From contig NZ_JAKRFD010000014.1 in NCBI RefSeq assembly GCF_022348185.1, positions 62,001 through 126,000 of the forward strand: DNA of 64,000 nt. Direction: 5' to 3'. The stretch's first letter is position 1, and each line of letters opens with the position of its first letter. The translations under genes were made by a program, and so were the position numbers. The stretch comes from Epibacterium sp. Ofav1-8. Its GTDB lineage: Bacteria > Pseudomonadota > Alphaproteobacteria > Rhodobacterales > Rhodobacteraceae. Under the pieces are notes generated by a model. It made no database searches. It was given only the letters and a program-made list of their open reading frames with translations, and was not told where the DNA came from. Shown in pieces: positions 33,320-42,340 of this stretch.

Positions 33320-34408
33320 ATGAGCCTATTGCCGACAATGCTGGAGCGGATCGCCCGTGCCCGTGTGGATCTGAGGATGGGATTGCCGGTGATCCTGACC
33401 ACCGGCGACACTGCCATTCTTGCCATTGCGGTCGAAAGCCTGAGCCCCGAGCGCCTCGCCGATCTGCGCGCACTCGGGCCGGTGTCACTGGCGCTGACGG
33501 CGCGGCGCGCGGCAACGCTGAAGGCGCGTGTCTATGACGAGGACATCGCACGGGTCACGGTGCCCGCAGATTTGGGCCTGACCTGGATACAGGCGCTGGC
33601 TGATCCGGCGGATGATTTGCAAACGCCCATGAAGGGGCCGCTGACCAGTGCCCGCAGTGGCGATGCAACGCTGCCGCGCCTGGCCATCGCGCTGGTGAAA
33701 TCCGCACGGCTTCTGCCCGCCGCCGCCTATGTCGCGCTGGACAACGCCGGGGACTTTGCGCTCCAGCACGATCTGACCCTGCTGCCCCGCGCAGTTGCCG
33801 AGCCCCTGTTGAACAGAAGTTCGCCCCTGCATCCGGTCGCCGCTGCGCGCCTGCCGATGGAAGCCTCCGAGGCCGGACGCCTGCATATCTTCCGTCCCGA
33901 AGACGGTGGCGAGGAACACTATGCCATCGAAATTGGCCGCCCGGATCGCAGCAAGCCTGTGCTCGCCCGGCTGCATTCGGCCTGTTTCACTGGCGATGTC
34001 CTGGGCTCGCTCAAATGCGATTGCGGCCCGCAGTTGCGTGGTGCACTGGCGCAGATGGGAACCGAGGGCGCGGGCGTTCTGTTGTATCTCAACCAGGAAG
34101 GGCGCGGGATTGGCCTCGCCAACAAGATGCGCGCTTATTCCCTTCAGGATCAGGGCTTTGACACGGTGGAGGCCAACCACCGACTGGGGTTCGAAGATGA
34201 CGAGCGCGACTTCCGACTTGGTGCCTCGATCCTGCGCGAATTGGGATTCGCCTCCGTCCGCCTGATGACCAACAACCCCGGCAAGATCGCGATGATGGAG
34301 AAAACCGGCATCACGGTTGCAGAACGGGTGCCGCTCAAGGTGGGAGAGAACGACTTCAACCGCCACTACCTCGCGACCAAAGCCAGCAAGTCGGGTCACA
34401 TGCTATGA
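33320..34408 (+). CDS. ribA: GTP cyclohydrolase II with degenerate N-terminal domain
   Basis: First step of riboflavin synthesis: GTP to 2,5-diamino-6-ribosylamino-pyrimidinone phosphate. The C-terminal 210 residues hold the zinc site (HSACFTGDVLGSLKCDCGPQ) and the catalytic region LYLNQEGRGIGLANK, EANHRLGFEDDERDF and MTNNPGKI. At 362 residues it is far longer than monofunctional RibA (about 200). The N-terminal 150 residues resemble the DHBP-synthase half of RibBA but lack its acidic metal motif, so it is probably a non-catalytic remnant. The stop overlaps the next gene (ATGA). Confidence 0.88.
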   Translation: MSLLPTMLERIARARVDLRMGLPVILTTGDTAILAIAVESLSPERLADLRALGPVSLALTARRAATLKARVYDEDIARVTVPADLGLTWIQALADPADDLQTPMKGPLTSARSGDATLPRLAIALVKSARLLPAAAYVALDNAGDFALQHDLTLLPRAVAEPLLNRSSPLHPVAAARLPMEASEAGRLHIFRPEDGGEEHYAIEIGRPDRSKPVLARLHSACFTGDVLGSLKCDCGPQLRGALAQMGTEGAGVLLYLNQEGRGIGLANKMRAYSLQDQGFDTVEANHRLGFEDDERDFRLGASILRELGFASVRLMTNNPGKIAMMEKTGITVAERVPLKVGENDFNRHYLATKASKSGHML

Positions 34409-34905
34409 CGCCTGCGGATCTGGTGCTGACGCCGAAGGGGCTGCGGTTTATGGGACGGGTGTTTCCCTGCAGCATCGGCAAAGGAGGCATTACGCCTGAT
34501 AAACGCGAAGGCGATGGCGCTACGCCGGTGGGCATCCACCGCGTTGTCGGCATGCTCTATCGCCCGGACCGTATCACCGCGCCGCAGGATTGGGCGACGC
34601 CGATTCTCCCCGGCGATCTGTGGTCGGACGACGGGGCGGCGCCGGATTACAATCACATGGTGCGCGCGCCCTACGCCTATAGTCACGAGACCCTGCGCCG
34701 CGCAGATCCGCTCTATGATCTGGTGCTGCTCACCGATTGGAACTGGCCCAACTCGGTCAAGGGGCGCGGCTCGGCGATTTTCCTGCATCAATGGCGCCGG
34801 CCCGGGTATCCAACAGAAGGCTGCATCGCCTTTTCACGCCAGACCCTGCGCTGGATTGCCGAGCGTCTGCAACCGGGTGCGCGGGTCATCGTGCGCTCAC
34901 GCTGA
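34405..34905 (+). CDS. L,D-transpeptidase (YkuD) family protein
   Basis: A 166-residue YkuD-fold protein. The catalytic cysteine is in PTEGCIAFSR near residue 139, with the upstream His in IFLHQW; TPDKREGDGATPVGIHRV near residue 30 is a typical substrate-groove stretch. Secreted relatives make 3-3 peptidoglycan cross-links or attach Braun lipoprotein, but no signal peptide is visible here. This short type (YkuD without a leader) is common in Alphaproteobacteria. It is translationally coupled to ribA and overlaps the convergent yggS-like gene by 9 bases. Confidence 0.85.
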   Translation: MTPADLVLTPKGLRFMGRVFPCSIGKGGITPDKREGDGATPVGIHRVVGMLYRPDRITAPQDWATPILPGDLWSDDGAAPDYNHMVRAPYAYSHETLRRADPLYDLVLLTDWNWPNSVKGRGSAIFLHQWRRPGYPTEGCIAFSRQTLRWIAERLQPGARVIVRSR

Positions 34906-35553
34906 ATAGGCGCGCTCGCCAAAGATCGCAGACCCGACCCGTACATGGGTGGCTCCCAACGCGATGGCGCTCTCGAAATCGCCGCTCATGCCCATCGACA
35001 GACCGTTCAGCCCGTTGCGCGCGGCGATCTTGGCGAGCAGGGCAAAATGCAGGCTTGGCTCTTCATCCACCGGCGGGATGCACATCAGCCCCTTGATCGG
35101 CAGGTCGAGCGCGCGACACTCCTGGATGAAACCATCGGCGTCCTTGGGCAGGATACCCGCTTTCTGCTCTTCTTCACCGGTGTTGACCTGAATGAACAGC
35201 TCCGGGCAATGACCGAGCTCCTGCGCAAGCCGCGCCAGCGTGGTGGCGAGCTTCGGGCGATCCACGGAATGAATGGCATTCACCAGCTCCATCGCCTGCC
35301 GCGCCTTGTTGGTTTGCAACGGGCCAATGAGGTGCAGGTCCACATCCGGGAATGTCTCGCGAAATCCGGGCCATTTGCCTGCGGCCTCCTGCACGCGATT
35401 CTCGCCAAAAATCCGGTGTCCCTCTTCCAGCACGGCCTGCACGCGCTCGTTGGGCTGGACCTTGGACACGGCAATCAGGTCCACCGAACCGGGCGCGCGC
35501 CCGGCGGCAGCCTCGGCAGTGGCGATACGGGATTTGATCTCACTCAGCGACAT
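34897..35553 (-). CDS. YggS-family PLP homeostasis protein
   Basis: A 218-residue fold-type III PLP-binding protein (PLPBP/YggS). PLP lysine in VDLIAVSKVQPNERVQAVLE (about residue 31), IFGENRVQEA, LHLIGPLQTNKAR, the MCIPP motif, SMGMSGDFESAIALGATHVR and VGSAIFGER are all characteristic. YggS binds PLP, has no known catalytic activity and affects vitamin B6 and amino acid homeostasis. Downstream of the porin gene on the same strand, but a terminator at 35618 separates them. Confidence 0.92.
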   Translation of the reverse strand: MSLSEIKSRIATAEAAAGRAPGSVDLIAVSKVQPNERVQAVLEEGHRIFGENRVQEAAGKWPGFRETFPDVDLHLIGPLQTNKARQAMELVNAIHSVDRPKLATTLARLAQELGHCPELFIQVNTGEEEQKAGILPKDADGFIQECRALDLPIKGLMCIPPVDEEPSLHFALLAKIAARNGLNGLSMGMSGDFESAIALGATHVRVGSAIFGERAYSA

Positions 35554-35605
35554 CTCGGCCTCATTTAGCTAGGGGGCTGTTTGGCCGGACAAAACACTGT
35601 TTGCG

Positions 35606-35641
35606 CACAAAAGAAAAGGGCGAGCTCCGAAGAGCCCGCCC
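35606..35641 (-). terminator. Intrinsic terminator of the porin gene
   Basis: Arms GGGCGAGCTC (35618-35627) and GAGCCCGCCC (35632-35641), with one mismatch and a TTCG-type loop. On the minus strand it is followed by TTTTCTTTTG, 26 nt after the stop. Confidence 0.82.
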
Positions 35642-35666
35642 CAAGAACACTGTGGTTCAGATCGGC

Positions 35667-36689
35667 TTAGAAGGAGAACTTCACGCCGAGGTCTGCCAGG
35701 GTGTTTTCGGAGGTGTCGCGTGCGATACCGCCTGCCAGGGTGACGCCGCCACCCAGACCGTGGGTGAAGCCCAGGCCGTAAGCGGTTTCGGAGGAGTCCA
35801 GACCACCACCGGAAACAACAGCTTGGATCGCGGTTGCGGAGGAGATCTCGTAGTTGATGGACGCACCGTAGGCGAGGTCACCGGAAACGCCGCCGGCGTC
35901 AAAGATGTCGCCGTCGCCGAGGATTACGGAGTAACCCAGAGCACCTGCGGAACCAGCAACGTTCAGGATGTAGTAGTCACCTGCGTTGTCGTCGTCACCG
36001 TAAGCAGCAGCAATGGTCATGCCGTTTGCCAGGGTGTAGCCCAGACCGATCTGGAACTCTTCGTTGGCTGCAACTGCGTCATCGTTGGTGACAGTCACGG
36101 AGTCAGTGGTGTCGCCGTCGCCGTCGATGTCAGCAGTGTCAACGATGGAGAAGGTGGACGCTGCCTGAGCGCGGGTCTCGGTGTAGGACAGCGATGCGGA
36201 GAAGTCACCAACGTTGTAGCGAGCTTTGATGGTGGTCGCGTCCGCGTCACCTGCGCCGAAGCCGCCGATGTCTGCTGCGGTGTCGTACCACACGGAGTTG
36301 TGCTCGATCAGGGCGGTCAGACCGATGCCGTAACCGTAGAAGTCAACCTGGTCGCCGGAGTCGAAAACGTCGGAGACGTTACCAACGTCAACACGCAGAC
36401 CGCCGTAGGACACTGCGAAACCAGCTGCGCCCGGGCCACGACCGGAGATGTCGTTGGCGTGGGAGTCTTCGTTGGCTTCGAGACGGAAGCGAGCTTCCAG
36501 TTTCACGCCAGCGTCGGTTTCCGCGATGCCGGTGATGTTGACGCGCATACGCTGTTCGATGCGGGTCTCGTCAGTTTGAGCTTCGTTGTAAGCCAGACCA
36601 AAACGTGCGGAGCCGCCGATGGTCAGCTCTGCTGCTGCGACGCCTGCGGTCGCGACCAGTGCGGTCGAAGCGAAGAGAATCTTTTTCAT
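35667..36689 (-). CDS. Porin (Rhodobacter type)
   Basis: A 340-residue outer-membrane beta-barrel. Signal peptide KKILFASTALVATAGVAAA, cut before AELTIGGSARFG, then alternating beta strands rich in Gly, Tyr and Asp, ending in the C-terminal Phe (GVKFSF) recognised by the Bam machinery. Gram-negative trimeric porins let small hydrophilic solutes diffuse. Codon use is strongly biased and repetitive (GTC/ACC/GCA-rich in the third position), as for a highly expressed gene. ATG 36689 has GAGGGAAAACC before it. Two adjacent short palindromes lie about 110-145 nt upstream. Confidence 0.9.
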   Translation of the reverse strand: MKKILFASTALVATAGVAAAELTIGGSARFGLAYNEAQTDETRIEQRMRVNITGIAETDAGVKLEARFRLEANEDSHANDISGRGPGAAGFAVSYGGLRVDVGNVSDVFDSGDQVDFYGYGIGLTALIEHNSVWYDTAADIGGFGAGDADATTIKARYNVGDFSASLSYTETRAQAASTFSIVDTADIDGDGDTTDSVTVTNDDAVAANEEFQIGLGYTLANGMTIAAAYGDDDNAGDYYILNVAGSAGALGYSVILGDGDIFDAGGVSGDLAYGASINYEISSATAIQAVVSGGGLDSSETAYGLGFTHGLGGGVTLAGGIARDTSENTLADLGVKFSF

Positions 36690-36971
36690 GGTTTTCCCTC
36701 GGGTTTGAATTTCCAAAGAAGCAATCGGCTGACGCCACTTCGCTCCTCAAGTACGCACATCCTCTCGCTCGAATTGGGGTCGTGAAGCAAGCGCGCGCTG
36801 AAAGGGGAAAACCTTTCATCAACAAATTGATGCATCGGTGCCACAGTCGATTTCGGCGAATATCCCGTCAAAGCGCAGCAGCGGCGAGTCTATTAAAGAA
36901 TAGGCTTGTTGGCGCATGCCCGCTTGTCTAGGAGTAGTCCAACTGGAAAATCAGGAGCGGGCCCGGCCAAA
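36690..36971. promoter_or_regulatory. Divergent porin/DUF3576 control region with adjacent palindromes
   Basis: Two adjacent inverted repeats: GAAAGG (36800-36805) with CCTTTC (36812-36817), then CATCAA (36817-36822) with TTGATG (36827-36832), sharing base 36817. They sit about 110-145 nt upstream of the porin start, a normal position for an operator or for a structured leader. No promoter was identified with confidence. Confidence 0.4.
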
Positions 36972-37460
36972 ATGCGTGGTATAAAGACCTTTATCCTTCT
37001 TTCGTCACTGGCTTTCGTGGCGTCCTGCGGTGCCTTTCGGTCGCTGGACACCGGCACCGAGGTCAATGATGCCGACACCATCGTGCTGGCCGGCGAGGGT
37101 CGCGAAGCGCGCGAAGATCGCACCACGATCTGGGAGGCCTTTGGCCCGCGCAAGAGCGAACAGCGCGTCCAGGTGAATCGCTACCTCTGGGCTGCGAGCC
37201 TTGATGTGCTTGATTTCCTGCCGGTTCAGTCCGTCGATCCTTTCACCGGCGTCATCATCACCGGCTATGGCACGCCCCCCGGCGGCGGCCGCGCCTATCG
37301 CGCCACGATTCACATCAAGGACCCCGCCCTTGAGGCGCGCGCCCTCAATGTCGCACTGCAAAGCCGCGGCGGCGCCGTGAGCGCGGAAACCGCCCGCGCG
37401 GTCGAAGATGCGATTCTGTCCCGCGCGCGTCAGCTACGCATGGCCGACAAGAAGATCTGA
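36972..37460 (+). CDS. DUF3576-domain lipoprotein
   Basis: A 162-residue exported protein. The N terminus is a lipoprotein signal (IKTFILLSSLAFVASCGAFR, lipobox VASC, acylated Cys at about residue 19). The mature part matches DUF3576: TTIWEAFGPRKSEQRVQVNR, LWAASLDVLDFLPVQSVDPF and TGVIITGYGTPPGG. It is conserved in Alphaproteobacteria directly upstream of leuS, and its function is unknown; given leuS-lptE downstream, an outer-membrane role is plausible. A terminator at 37504 separates it from leuS. Confidence 0.85.
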   Translation: MRGIKTFILLSSLAFVASCGAFRSLDTGTEVNDADTIVLAGEGREAREDRTTIWEAFGPRKSEQRVQVNRYLWAASLDVLDFLPVQSVDPFTGVIITGYGTPPGGGRAYRATIHIKDPALEARALNVALQSRGGAVSAETARAVEDAILSRARQLRMADKKI

Positions 37461-37503
37461 CGCCTGCGCACTGGAACCCAATAGAAATTACACGTATCAG
37501 AAG

Positions 37504-37529
37504 CGCCGGGTCTAAAGCCCGGCGTTTTT
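37504..37529 (+). terminator. Intrinsic terminator between the DUF3576 gene and leuS
   Basis: Stem CGCCGGG (37504-37510) and CCCGGCG (37518-37524) followed directly by TTTTTAG, 43 nt after the stop codon. Confidence 0.85.
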
Positions 37530-37547
37530 AGTCAAAGGACCGCTCAC

Positions 37548-40121
37548 ATGTCGCGTTACGAAGCCTCGGACATCGAAGCCAAATGGCAAAAAGCCTGGGA
37601 AGAGGCCGCCATTTTCCAAGCGAAAGAAGATCACGACAAGCCCAAGTACTATGTGCTTGAGATGTTCCCTTACCCATCGGGCAAGCTGCACATGGGCCAT
37701 GTGCGCAACTACACGATGGGCGACGTGATCGCGCGCTACAAGCTGTCCACCGGCCATAATGTGCTGCACCCGATGGGGTTTGACGCTTTCGGCATGCCTG
37801 CGGAAAACGCCGCGATGGCCTCGGGCGGGCACCCCAAGGACTGGACCTATTCCAACATCGACACGATGGTCGAGCAGATGAAGCCGCTGGGCCTCTCGCT
37901 CGACTGGTCGCGCATGTTTGCAACCTGCGACCCGGAATACTATGGCCAGCAGCAGGCCTTGTTCCTTGATTTCCTTGAAAAAGGTCTGGTCTACCGCAAG
38001 AACGCCGTGGTCAACTGGGATCCCGTGGACATGACCGTTCTGGCCAATGAGCAGGTCGAAAATGGTCGCGGCTGGCGCTCTGGCGCGCTGGTGGAACGGC
38101 GCGAGCTGACACAATGGTTCTTCAAGATCTCCGATTATTCGGATGAACTCTTGCAGGCGCTCGACGGGCTGGAGAACTGGCCGGCCAAGGTGCGCCTGAT
38201 GCAGGAAAACTGGATCGGCAAGTCCCGCGGGTTGCAGTTCAGCTTTGAACGTACCGATGGTGAAGAGGCGATCGAGGTCTATACGACTCGCCCCGACACG
38301 CTGATGGGCGCGAGCTTTGTTGGCATCTCGCCGGATCACCCGATTGCCAAGCAGCTTGAGGCCGAATCGCAAGAGGTTGCAGACTTTGTCGCCGAATGCC
38401 GCAAGGGCGGCACCACCGAAGAAGCGATCGAGACTGCCGAGAAGCTGGGCTACGACACCGGGCTGCGGGTCAAGCACCCGCTGGACCCGAACTGGGAGCT
38501 GCCGGTCTGGATCGCCAACTTCATCCTGATGGACTACGGCACCGGCGCGATCTTTGCCTGCCCGGCGCATGACCAGCGCGACTTTGAATTCGCCACCAAA
38601 TACGACCTGCCGATCATCCCGGTGATGGAACCGATCGAAGGCGCAGGTGAGCTGACCGAGGCCTATGTGCCCACCAAAGCCGAGAAAGTCCGCTATGTGC
38701 GCGGCTTTGCTGGCGCCGAAGAACAAACCGGCGAGGACGGCGTCAACACCGCCGTCGACAAGGCCGAGGCCGAAGGCTGGGGCGAAGGCGTCACCAAATT
38801 CCGCCTGCGCGACTGGGGTCTGTCCCGTCAGCGCTACTGGGGCTGCCCGATTCCCGTCGTCCACTGCCCTGACTGCGGCGTGGTGCCGGAGAAAAAAGAA
38901 AATCTGCCCATCGCACTGCCTTATGATGAGGACGGGAAGGCGATTGATTTCTCGGTCCCCGGCAACCCGCTGGACCGTCACCCAAGCTGGCGCAACTGCG
39001 CCTGCCCCGCCTGTGGCAAGCCCGCCCAGCGCGAGACCGACACGATGGATACCTTCGTGGACTCCAGCTGGTATTTCGCCCGTTTCACCGCACCCCGCGC
39101 CGAGACGCCGACCGATCTGGAGGCGGCCAGCTACTGGATGAACGTCGATCAATACATCGGCGGCATCGAGCATGCGATTCTCCACCTGCTCTATTCGCGG
39201 TTCTTTGCCCGCGCGATACACATCTGCGGCCACCTGCCCGAAAGCGCCAAAGAGCCATTTGATGCGCTCTTTACGCAGGGCATGGTGACACACGCGATCT
39301 ATGAGAATGCCGAGCGCAAGGACGACAACGGCCGCGCGATCTATCATTACCCAAGCGAGGTCGAGGAACGCGACGGCGGTGTCTTCGTCAAGGAGACGGG
39401 CGAGCGGATTAAGGTGATCCCCTCGGCCAAGATGTCCAAGTCCAAGAATAACGTGGTCGACCCGCTGGCGATCATCTCAACCTACGGTGCTGATACCGCA
39501 CGTTGGTTTGTTCTGTCCGATTCGCCCCCCGAGCGGGATGTGGAATGGACTGCCTCTGGTGCCGAAGCCGCCTATAAGCACCTGAACCGGGTCTGGAACC
39601 TCTGTGATCGCATTGGCGAGATGGACCCGGATGCCAAGGGCGAAGGCGACGAGGATCTCCTGCGCGAGATGCATAAGGCGATCCGTGATGTGACGCTGGG
39701 GGTCGAGAGCTTTGGCTTCAACGCCGCCATCGCCAAGCTTTATGGCTTCACCAACACGCTGTCGAAATCCAAGGCCAGCGCCGCGGTGCAAAAGCAGGCG
39801 ATCAAGACCCTGGCGCAGCTGATGTCGCCGATGACCCCGCACCTGTCCGAGGATATCTGGGCGCATCAGGGTGGCGAAGGTCTGATTGCCAACGCCCCCT
39901 GGCCGGTCGCGGATGAGGCGATGCTGGTCGAGGACTCTGTGACCCTGCCCATCCAGGTGAATGGCAAACGGCGCGGCGAGCTGACAGTGGCCAAGGATCT
40001 CGACAAGGCAGAGGTTGAAAAACTGGCGCTGGCGCATGAAGCTGTGCAGCGGGCGCTGGACGGTGCGGCGCCCAAGAAGGTGATCGTTGTACCGGGGCGG
40101 ATCGTCAATGTGGTTGCCTGA
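37548..40121 (+). CDS. leuS: Leucyl-tRNA synthetase
   Basis: An 857-residue class I synthetase that charges tRNA-Leu. The HIGH signature is HMGH in [15 protein letters not shown] (about residue 42), the editing CP1 domain spans about 220-420 ([19 protein letters not shown]), and KMSKS is in [14 protein letters not shown] near residue 625. Length is normal and nothing is missing. The gene ends 14 bases inside lptE, and lptE ends 4 bases inside holA, giving the conserved leuS-lptE-holA operon. Confidence 0.96.
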   Translation: MSRYEASDIEAKWQKAWEEAAIFQAKEDHDKPKYYVLEMFPYPSGKLHMGHVRNYTMGDVIARYKLSTGHNVLHPMGFDAFGMPAENAAMASGGHPKDWTYSNIDTMVEQMKPLGLSLDWSRMFATCDPEYYGQQQALFLDFLEKGLVYRKNAVVNWDPVDMTVLANEQVENGRGWRSGALVERRELTQWFFKISDYSDELLQALDGLENWPAKVRLMQENWIGKSRGLQFSFERTDGEEAIEVYTTRPDTLMGASFVGISPDHPIAKQLEAESQEVADFVAECRKGGTTEEAIETAEKLGYDTGLRVKHPLDPNWELPVWIANFILMDYGTGAIFACPAHDQRDFEFATKYDLPIIPVMEPIEGAGELTEAYVPTKAEKVRYVRGFAGAEEQTGEDGVNTAVDKAEAEGWGEGVTKFRLRDWGLSRQRYWGCPIPVVHCPDCGVVPEKKENLPIALPYDEDGKAIDFSVPGNPLDRHPSWRNCACPACGKPAQRETDTMDTFVDSSWYFARFTAPRAETPTDLEAASYWMNVDQYIGGIEHAILHLLYSRFFARAIHICGHLPESAKEPFDALFTQGMVTHAIYENAERKDDNGRAIYHYPSEVEERDGGVFVKETGERIKVIPSAKMSKSKNNVVDPLAIISTYGADTARWFVLSDSPPERDVEWTASGAEAAYKHLNRVWNLCDRIGEMDPDAKGEGDEDLLREMHKAIRDVTLGVESFGFNAAIAKLYGFTNTLSKSKASAAVQKQAIKTLAQLMSPMTPHLSEDIWAHQGGEGLIANAPWPVADEAMLVEDSVTLPIQVNGKRRGELTVAKDLDKAEVEKLALAHEAVQRALDGAAPKKVIVVPGRIVNVVA

Positions 40122-40641
40122 CCGACGCAAATTCCTGAAGTTCACGCTGGCGCTGCCTCTTGGCGCCAGCCTCTCGGCCTGCGGGTTTGAGCCGGTCTAC
40201 GGGCCGAACGGAGCGGGCACCGCCCTGCGCAACCAGATCGCGTTTCAGGCGCCTGAAACCATCGGTGCGCCGCGCGACAGCGACGCCTACTACTTCGTCC
40301 GCCAGCTAGAGACACGTCTTGGCCGCGCGGGGGCGCCAGCCTATCGCATGGATCTGACGCTCGACACGGCCGAGGTCGGCCAGGCGATCACCGCCGAGGG
40401 CGACATCACCCGCTATTCGCTGACCGGCACCGCGGGCTACAGCCTCGTGCGTCTGTCGGACGGGCAGATCGTGGCCAGTGGCGAGGTCGAGAATTTCTCG
40501 GGCTATTCCGCCAGCGGCACCACGGTGCAAACCCTCGCCTCAGAGACCGACGCACACGAACGCCTGATGGTGATTCTGGCCGATCAGATCGTGACCCGGC
40601 TTTATGCGGTGCCCGGATTGGGCAGGACAACCGGCGCATGA
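40108..40641 (+). CDS. lptE: LPS assembly lipoprotein
   Basis: A 177-residue outer-membrane lipoprotein that plugs LptD and helps insert lipopolysaccharide. The assignment rests on position (leuS-lptE-holA), on [11 protein letters not shown] after the lipobox (LSAC, Cys about residue 25) and on the closing IVTRLYAVP region. The signal peptide contains a twin-arginine-like [15 protein letters not shown], unusual for LptE in other Proteobacteria. ATG 40108 overlaps the leuS end by 14 bases. No other Lpt gene is in the window. Confidence 0.83.
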   Translation: MWLPDRRKFLKFTLALPLGASLSACGFEPVYGPNGAGTALRNQIAFQAPETIGAPRDSDAYYFVRQLETRLGRAGAPAYRMDLTLDTAEVGQAITAEGDITRYSLTGTAGYSLVRLSDGQIVASGEVENFSGYSASGTTVQTLASETDAHERLMVILADQIVTRLYAVPGLGRTTGA

Positions 40642-41666
40642 AACTCAGCCCGCGCGAGGCCGAGGGCTATTTCGCCCGCCCCGACCCCGGCAAGACCGGG
40701 CTGTTGATCTACGGCGCGGACGCGATGCGCGTGTCGCTCAAACGTCAGCAGATGCTGGCCGCCCTCCTTGGCCCTGCCGCCGAGGAGGAGATGCGCCTGA
40801 CCCGCATGCCCGCAAGCGACCTGCGCAAAGACCCGGCCCAGTTGCTGGATGCGGTCAAGGCGGTGGGCTTCTTTCCCGGTATCCGCGCAGTGTTTGTCGA
40901 GGATGCCAATGACACCGCCACCCCGGCGATCACCGCCGCCTTGCAGGAATGGCAGCCGGGTGACGCGCAGATCGTGGTCACCGCCGGGCAGCTCAAGGCC
41001 TCGTCGAAACTGCGCAAGGCGTTTGAGACCCACAGCAACGCCTATGCCACGGGCATCTATGACGACCCGCCCTCGCGCGCCGAAATCGAGCGCATCCTGG
41101 GCGAGGCAGGCGTGCGCGATGTGCCCGGCGACAGCATGTCGGCGCTGACCGATATCGCCAATGAGATCGGCCCCGGCGATTTCTCTCGCATGATCGAAAA
41201 GCTCAGCCTCTATAAACATGGCGACAGCAGCCCGCTGACGCTGGAGGACATCGACGCGGTGGCGCCTCAATCCACCGAAGCCGCGCTGGACGATCTGCTC
41301 AACGTGGTGGCCGAAGGGCGTAGCACCGAGATCGGCCCCGTGCTGCGGCGTTTGCAGGCGCAGGGCACCAACGCGGTCAGCCTTTGCATCGGCGCCACCC
41401 GGCATTTTCGCACGCTTTACAGCATCGCCGCCCATCCCGGCGGTCCCGCGCAGGGCATCGGGGGATTGCGTCCGCCGCTCTATGGCAAGCGGCGCGACCG
41501 GATGCTGCGCCAGGCGCAGGGCTGGGGCGCGCAGAAATTGCAGAACGCGCTGACGATCCTGACCGACACCGACCTGCAGTTGCGCTCCGCCGGACAGAGC
41601 GCCCCGGCGCAAGCGCTGACCGAGCGCGCCCTGATCCGGCTCGCCATGTTGGCCCGCTCCCGCTGA
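40638..41666 (+). CDS. holA: DNA polymerase III subunit delta
   Basis: A 342-residue clamp-loader delta subunit, which opens the beta clamp. Motifs: GLLIYGADAMRVSLKRQQ at the N terminus, GFFPGIRAVFVEDAND and WQPGDAQIVVTAGQLKASSK. The C-terminal helical domain has IGATRHFRTLYSIAAHPGG and PPLYGKRRDRMLRQAQGW. Start codon overlaps the lptE stop (ATGA), so the two are translationally coupled. The gene is followed at 84 nt by the GST gene. Confidence 0.93.
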   Translation: MKLSPREAEGYFARPDPGKTGLLIYGADAMRVSLKRQQMLAALLGPAAEEEMRLTRMPASDLRKDPAQLLDAVKAVGFFPGIRAVFVEDANDTATPAITAALQEWQPGDAQIVVTAGQLKASSKLRKAFETHSNAYATGIYDDPPSRAEIERILGEAGVRDVPGDSMSALTDIANEIGPGDFSRMIEKLSLYKHGDSSPLTLEDIDAVAPQSTEAALDDLLNVVAEGRSTEIGPVLRRLQAQGTNAVSLCIGATRHFRTLYSIAAHPGGPAQGIGGLRPPLYGKRRDRMLRQAQGWGAQKLQNALTILTDTDLQLRSAGQSAPAQALTERALIRLAMLARSR

Positions 41667-41749
41667 TCACCATCCCGCGACGACGCGACGGCCAGCTTGA
41701 CCTCCTTCGCAGGTGCAGCAAATCTGCCTGCAACCGAGGAGGACACATC

Positions 41750-42340
41750 ATGTACAAAGTGATCGGCAAGCCGATGACCCGCACGTTTCGCGTGCTCTGG
41801 GCGCTGGAAGAACTGGAACAACCCTACGAGCTGGAGGATGCGGCACCGCAAAGCGCCGAAATCCGCGCCTACAACCCATCAGGCAAGGTGCCCGCCCTTG
41901 TGGTGGACGGCACGACCGTGACTGATTCCGTGGCGATCATCACCTATCTCGCCGACAAGCACGGCGCGTTGACCGCGCCCGCCGGCACTTTGGCCCGCGC
42001 GCGGCAGGATGCGATCACCAATATGCTCAACGACGAGATGGATGCGCTTCTCTGGATGGCTGCGCGGCACAGTTTTGCCCTGCCCGAAGAGCAGCGGGTG
42101 CCGGCGATCAAGGATTCCTTGCGCTGGGAATTTGCCCGCTCCGTCAGCCGTGTCGAGGCCCGGTTGACCGATGAATTCATCGCCGGCGACAGCTTCTCCA
42201 TCGCCGACATCCTGCTCACCCATTGCCTCAACTGGGCCCGTGGAGCGAAGTTCGAGGTCGAAAGCGACGCGTTGCTGGCCTACGGCAAACGCATGCGCGC
42301 ACGGCCGGCGTTTCAGCGCGTGGCGGCGCTGTCCAAGTAA
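41750..42340 (+). CDS. Glutathione S-transferase family protein
   Basis: A 196-residue GST. The N-terminal thioredoxin-fold domain has MTRTFRVLWALEELEQPYEL, the cis-Pro of GKVPALVVDG and the TDSVAIITYLADKHG motif that binds the gamma-glutamyl part of glutathione. The C-terminal helical domain has GDSFSIADILLTHCLNWA. The catalytic residue is not clear: an N-terminal Thr or Arg (TRTFR) replaces Ser/Cys. Substrate unknown. ATG 41750 follows GAGGAGGACACATC. It overlaps the convergent flavoprotein gene by 28 bases. Confidence 0.88.
   Translation: MYKVIGKPMTRTFRVLWALEELEQPYELEDAAPQSAEIRAYNPSGKVPALVVDGTTVTDSVAIITYLADKHGALTAPAGTLARARQDAITNMLNDEMDALLWMAARHSFALPEEQRVPAIKDSLRWEFARSVSRVEARLTDEFIAGDSFSIADILLTHCLNWARGAKFEVESDALLAYGKRMRARPAFQRVAALSK

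Noticed and set aside
37512-39347. Long minus-strand frame across leuS
   Set aside because: Antisense to a complete leucyl-tRNA synthetase; no ribosome site or recognisable domain.
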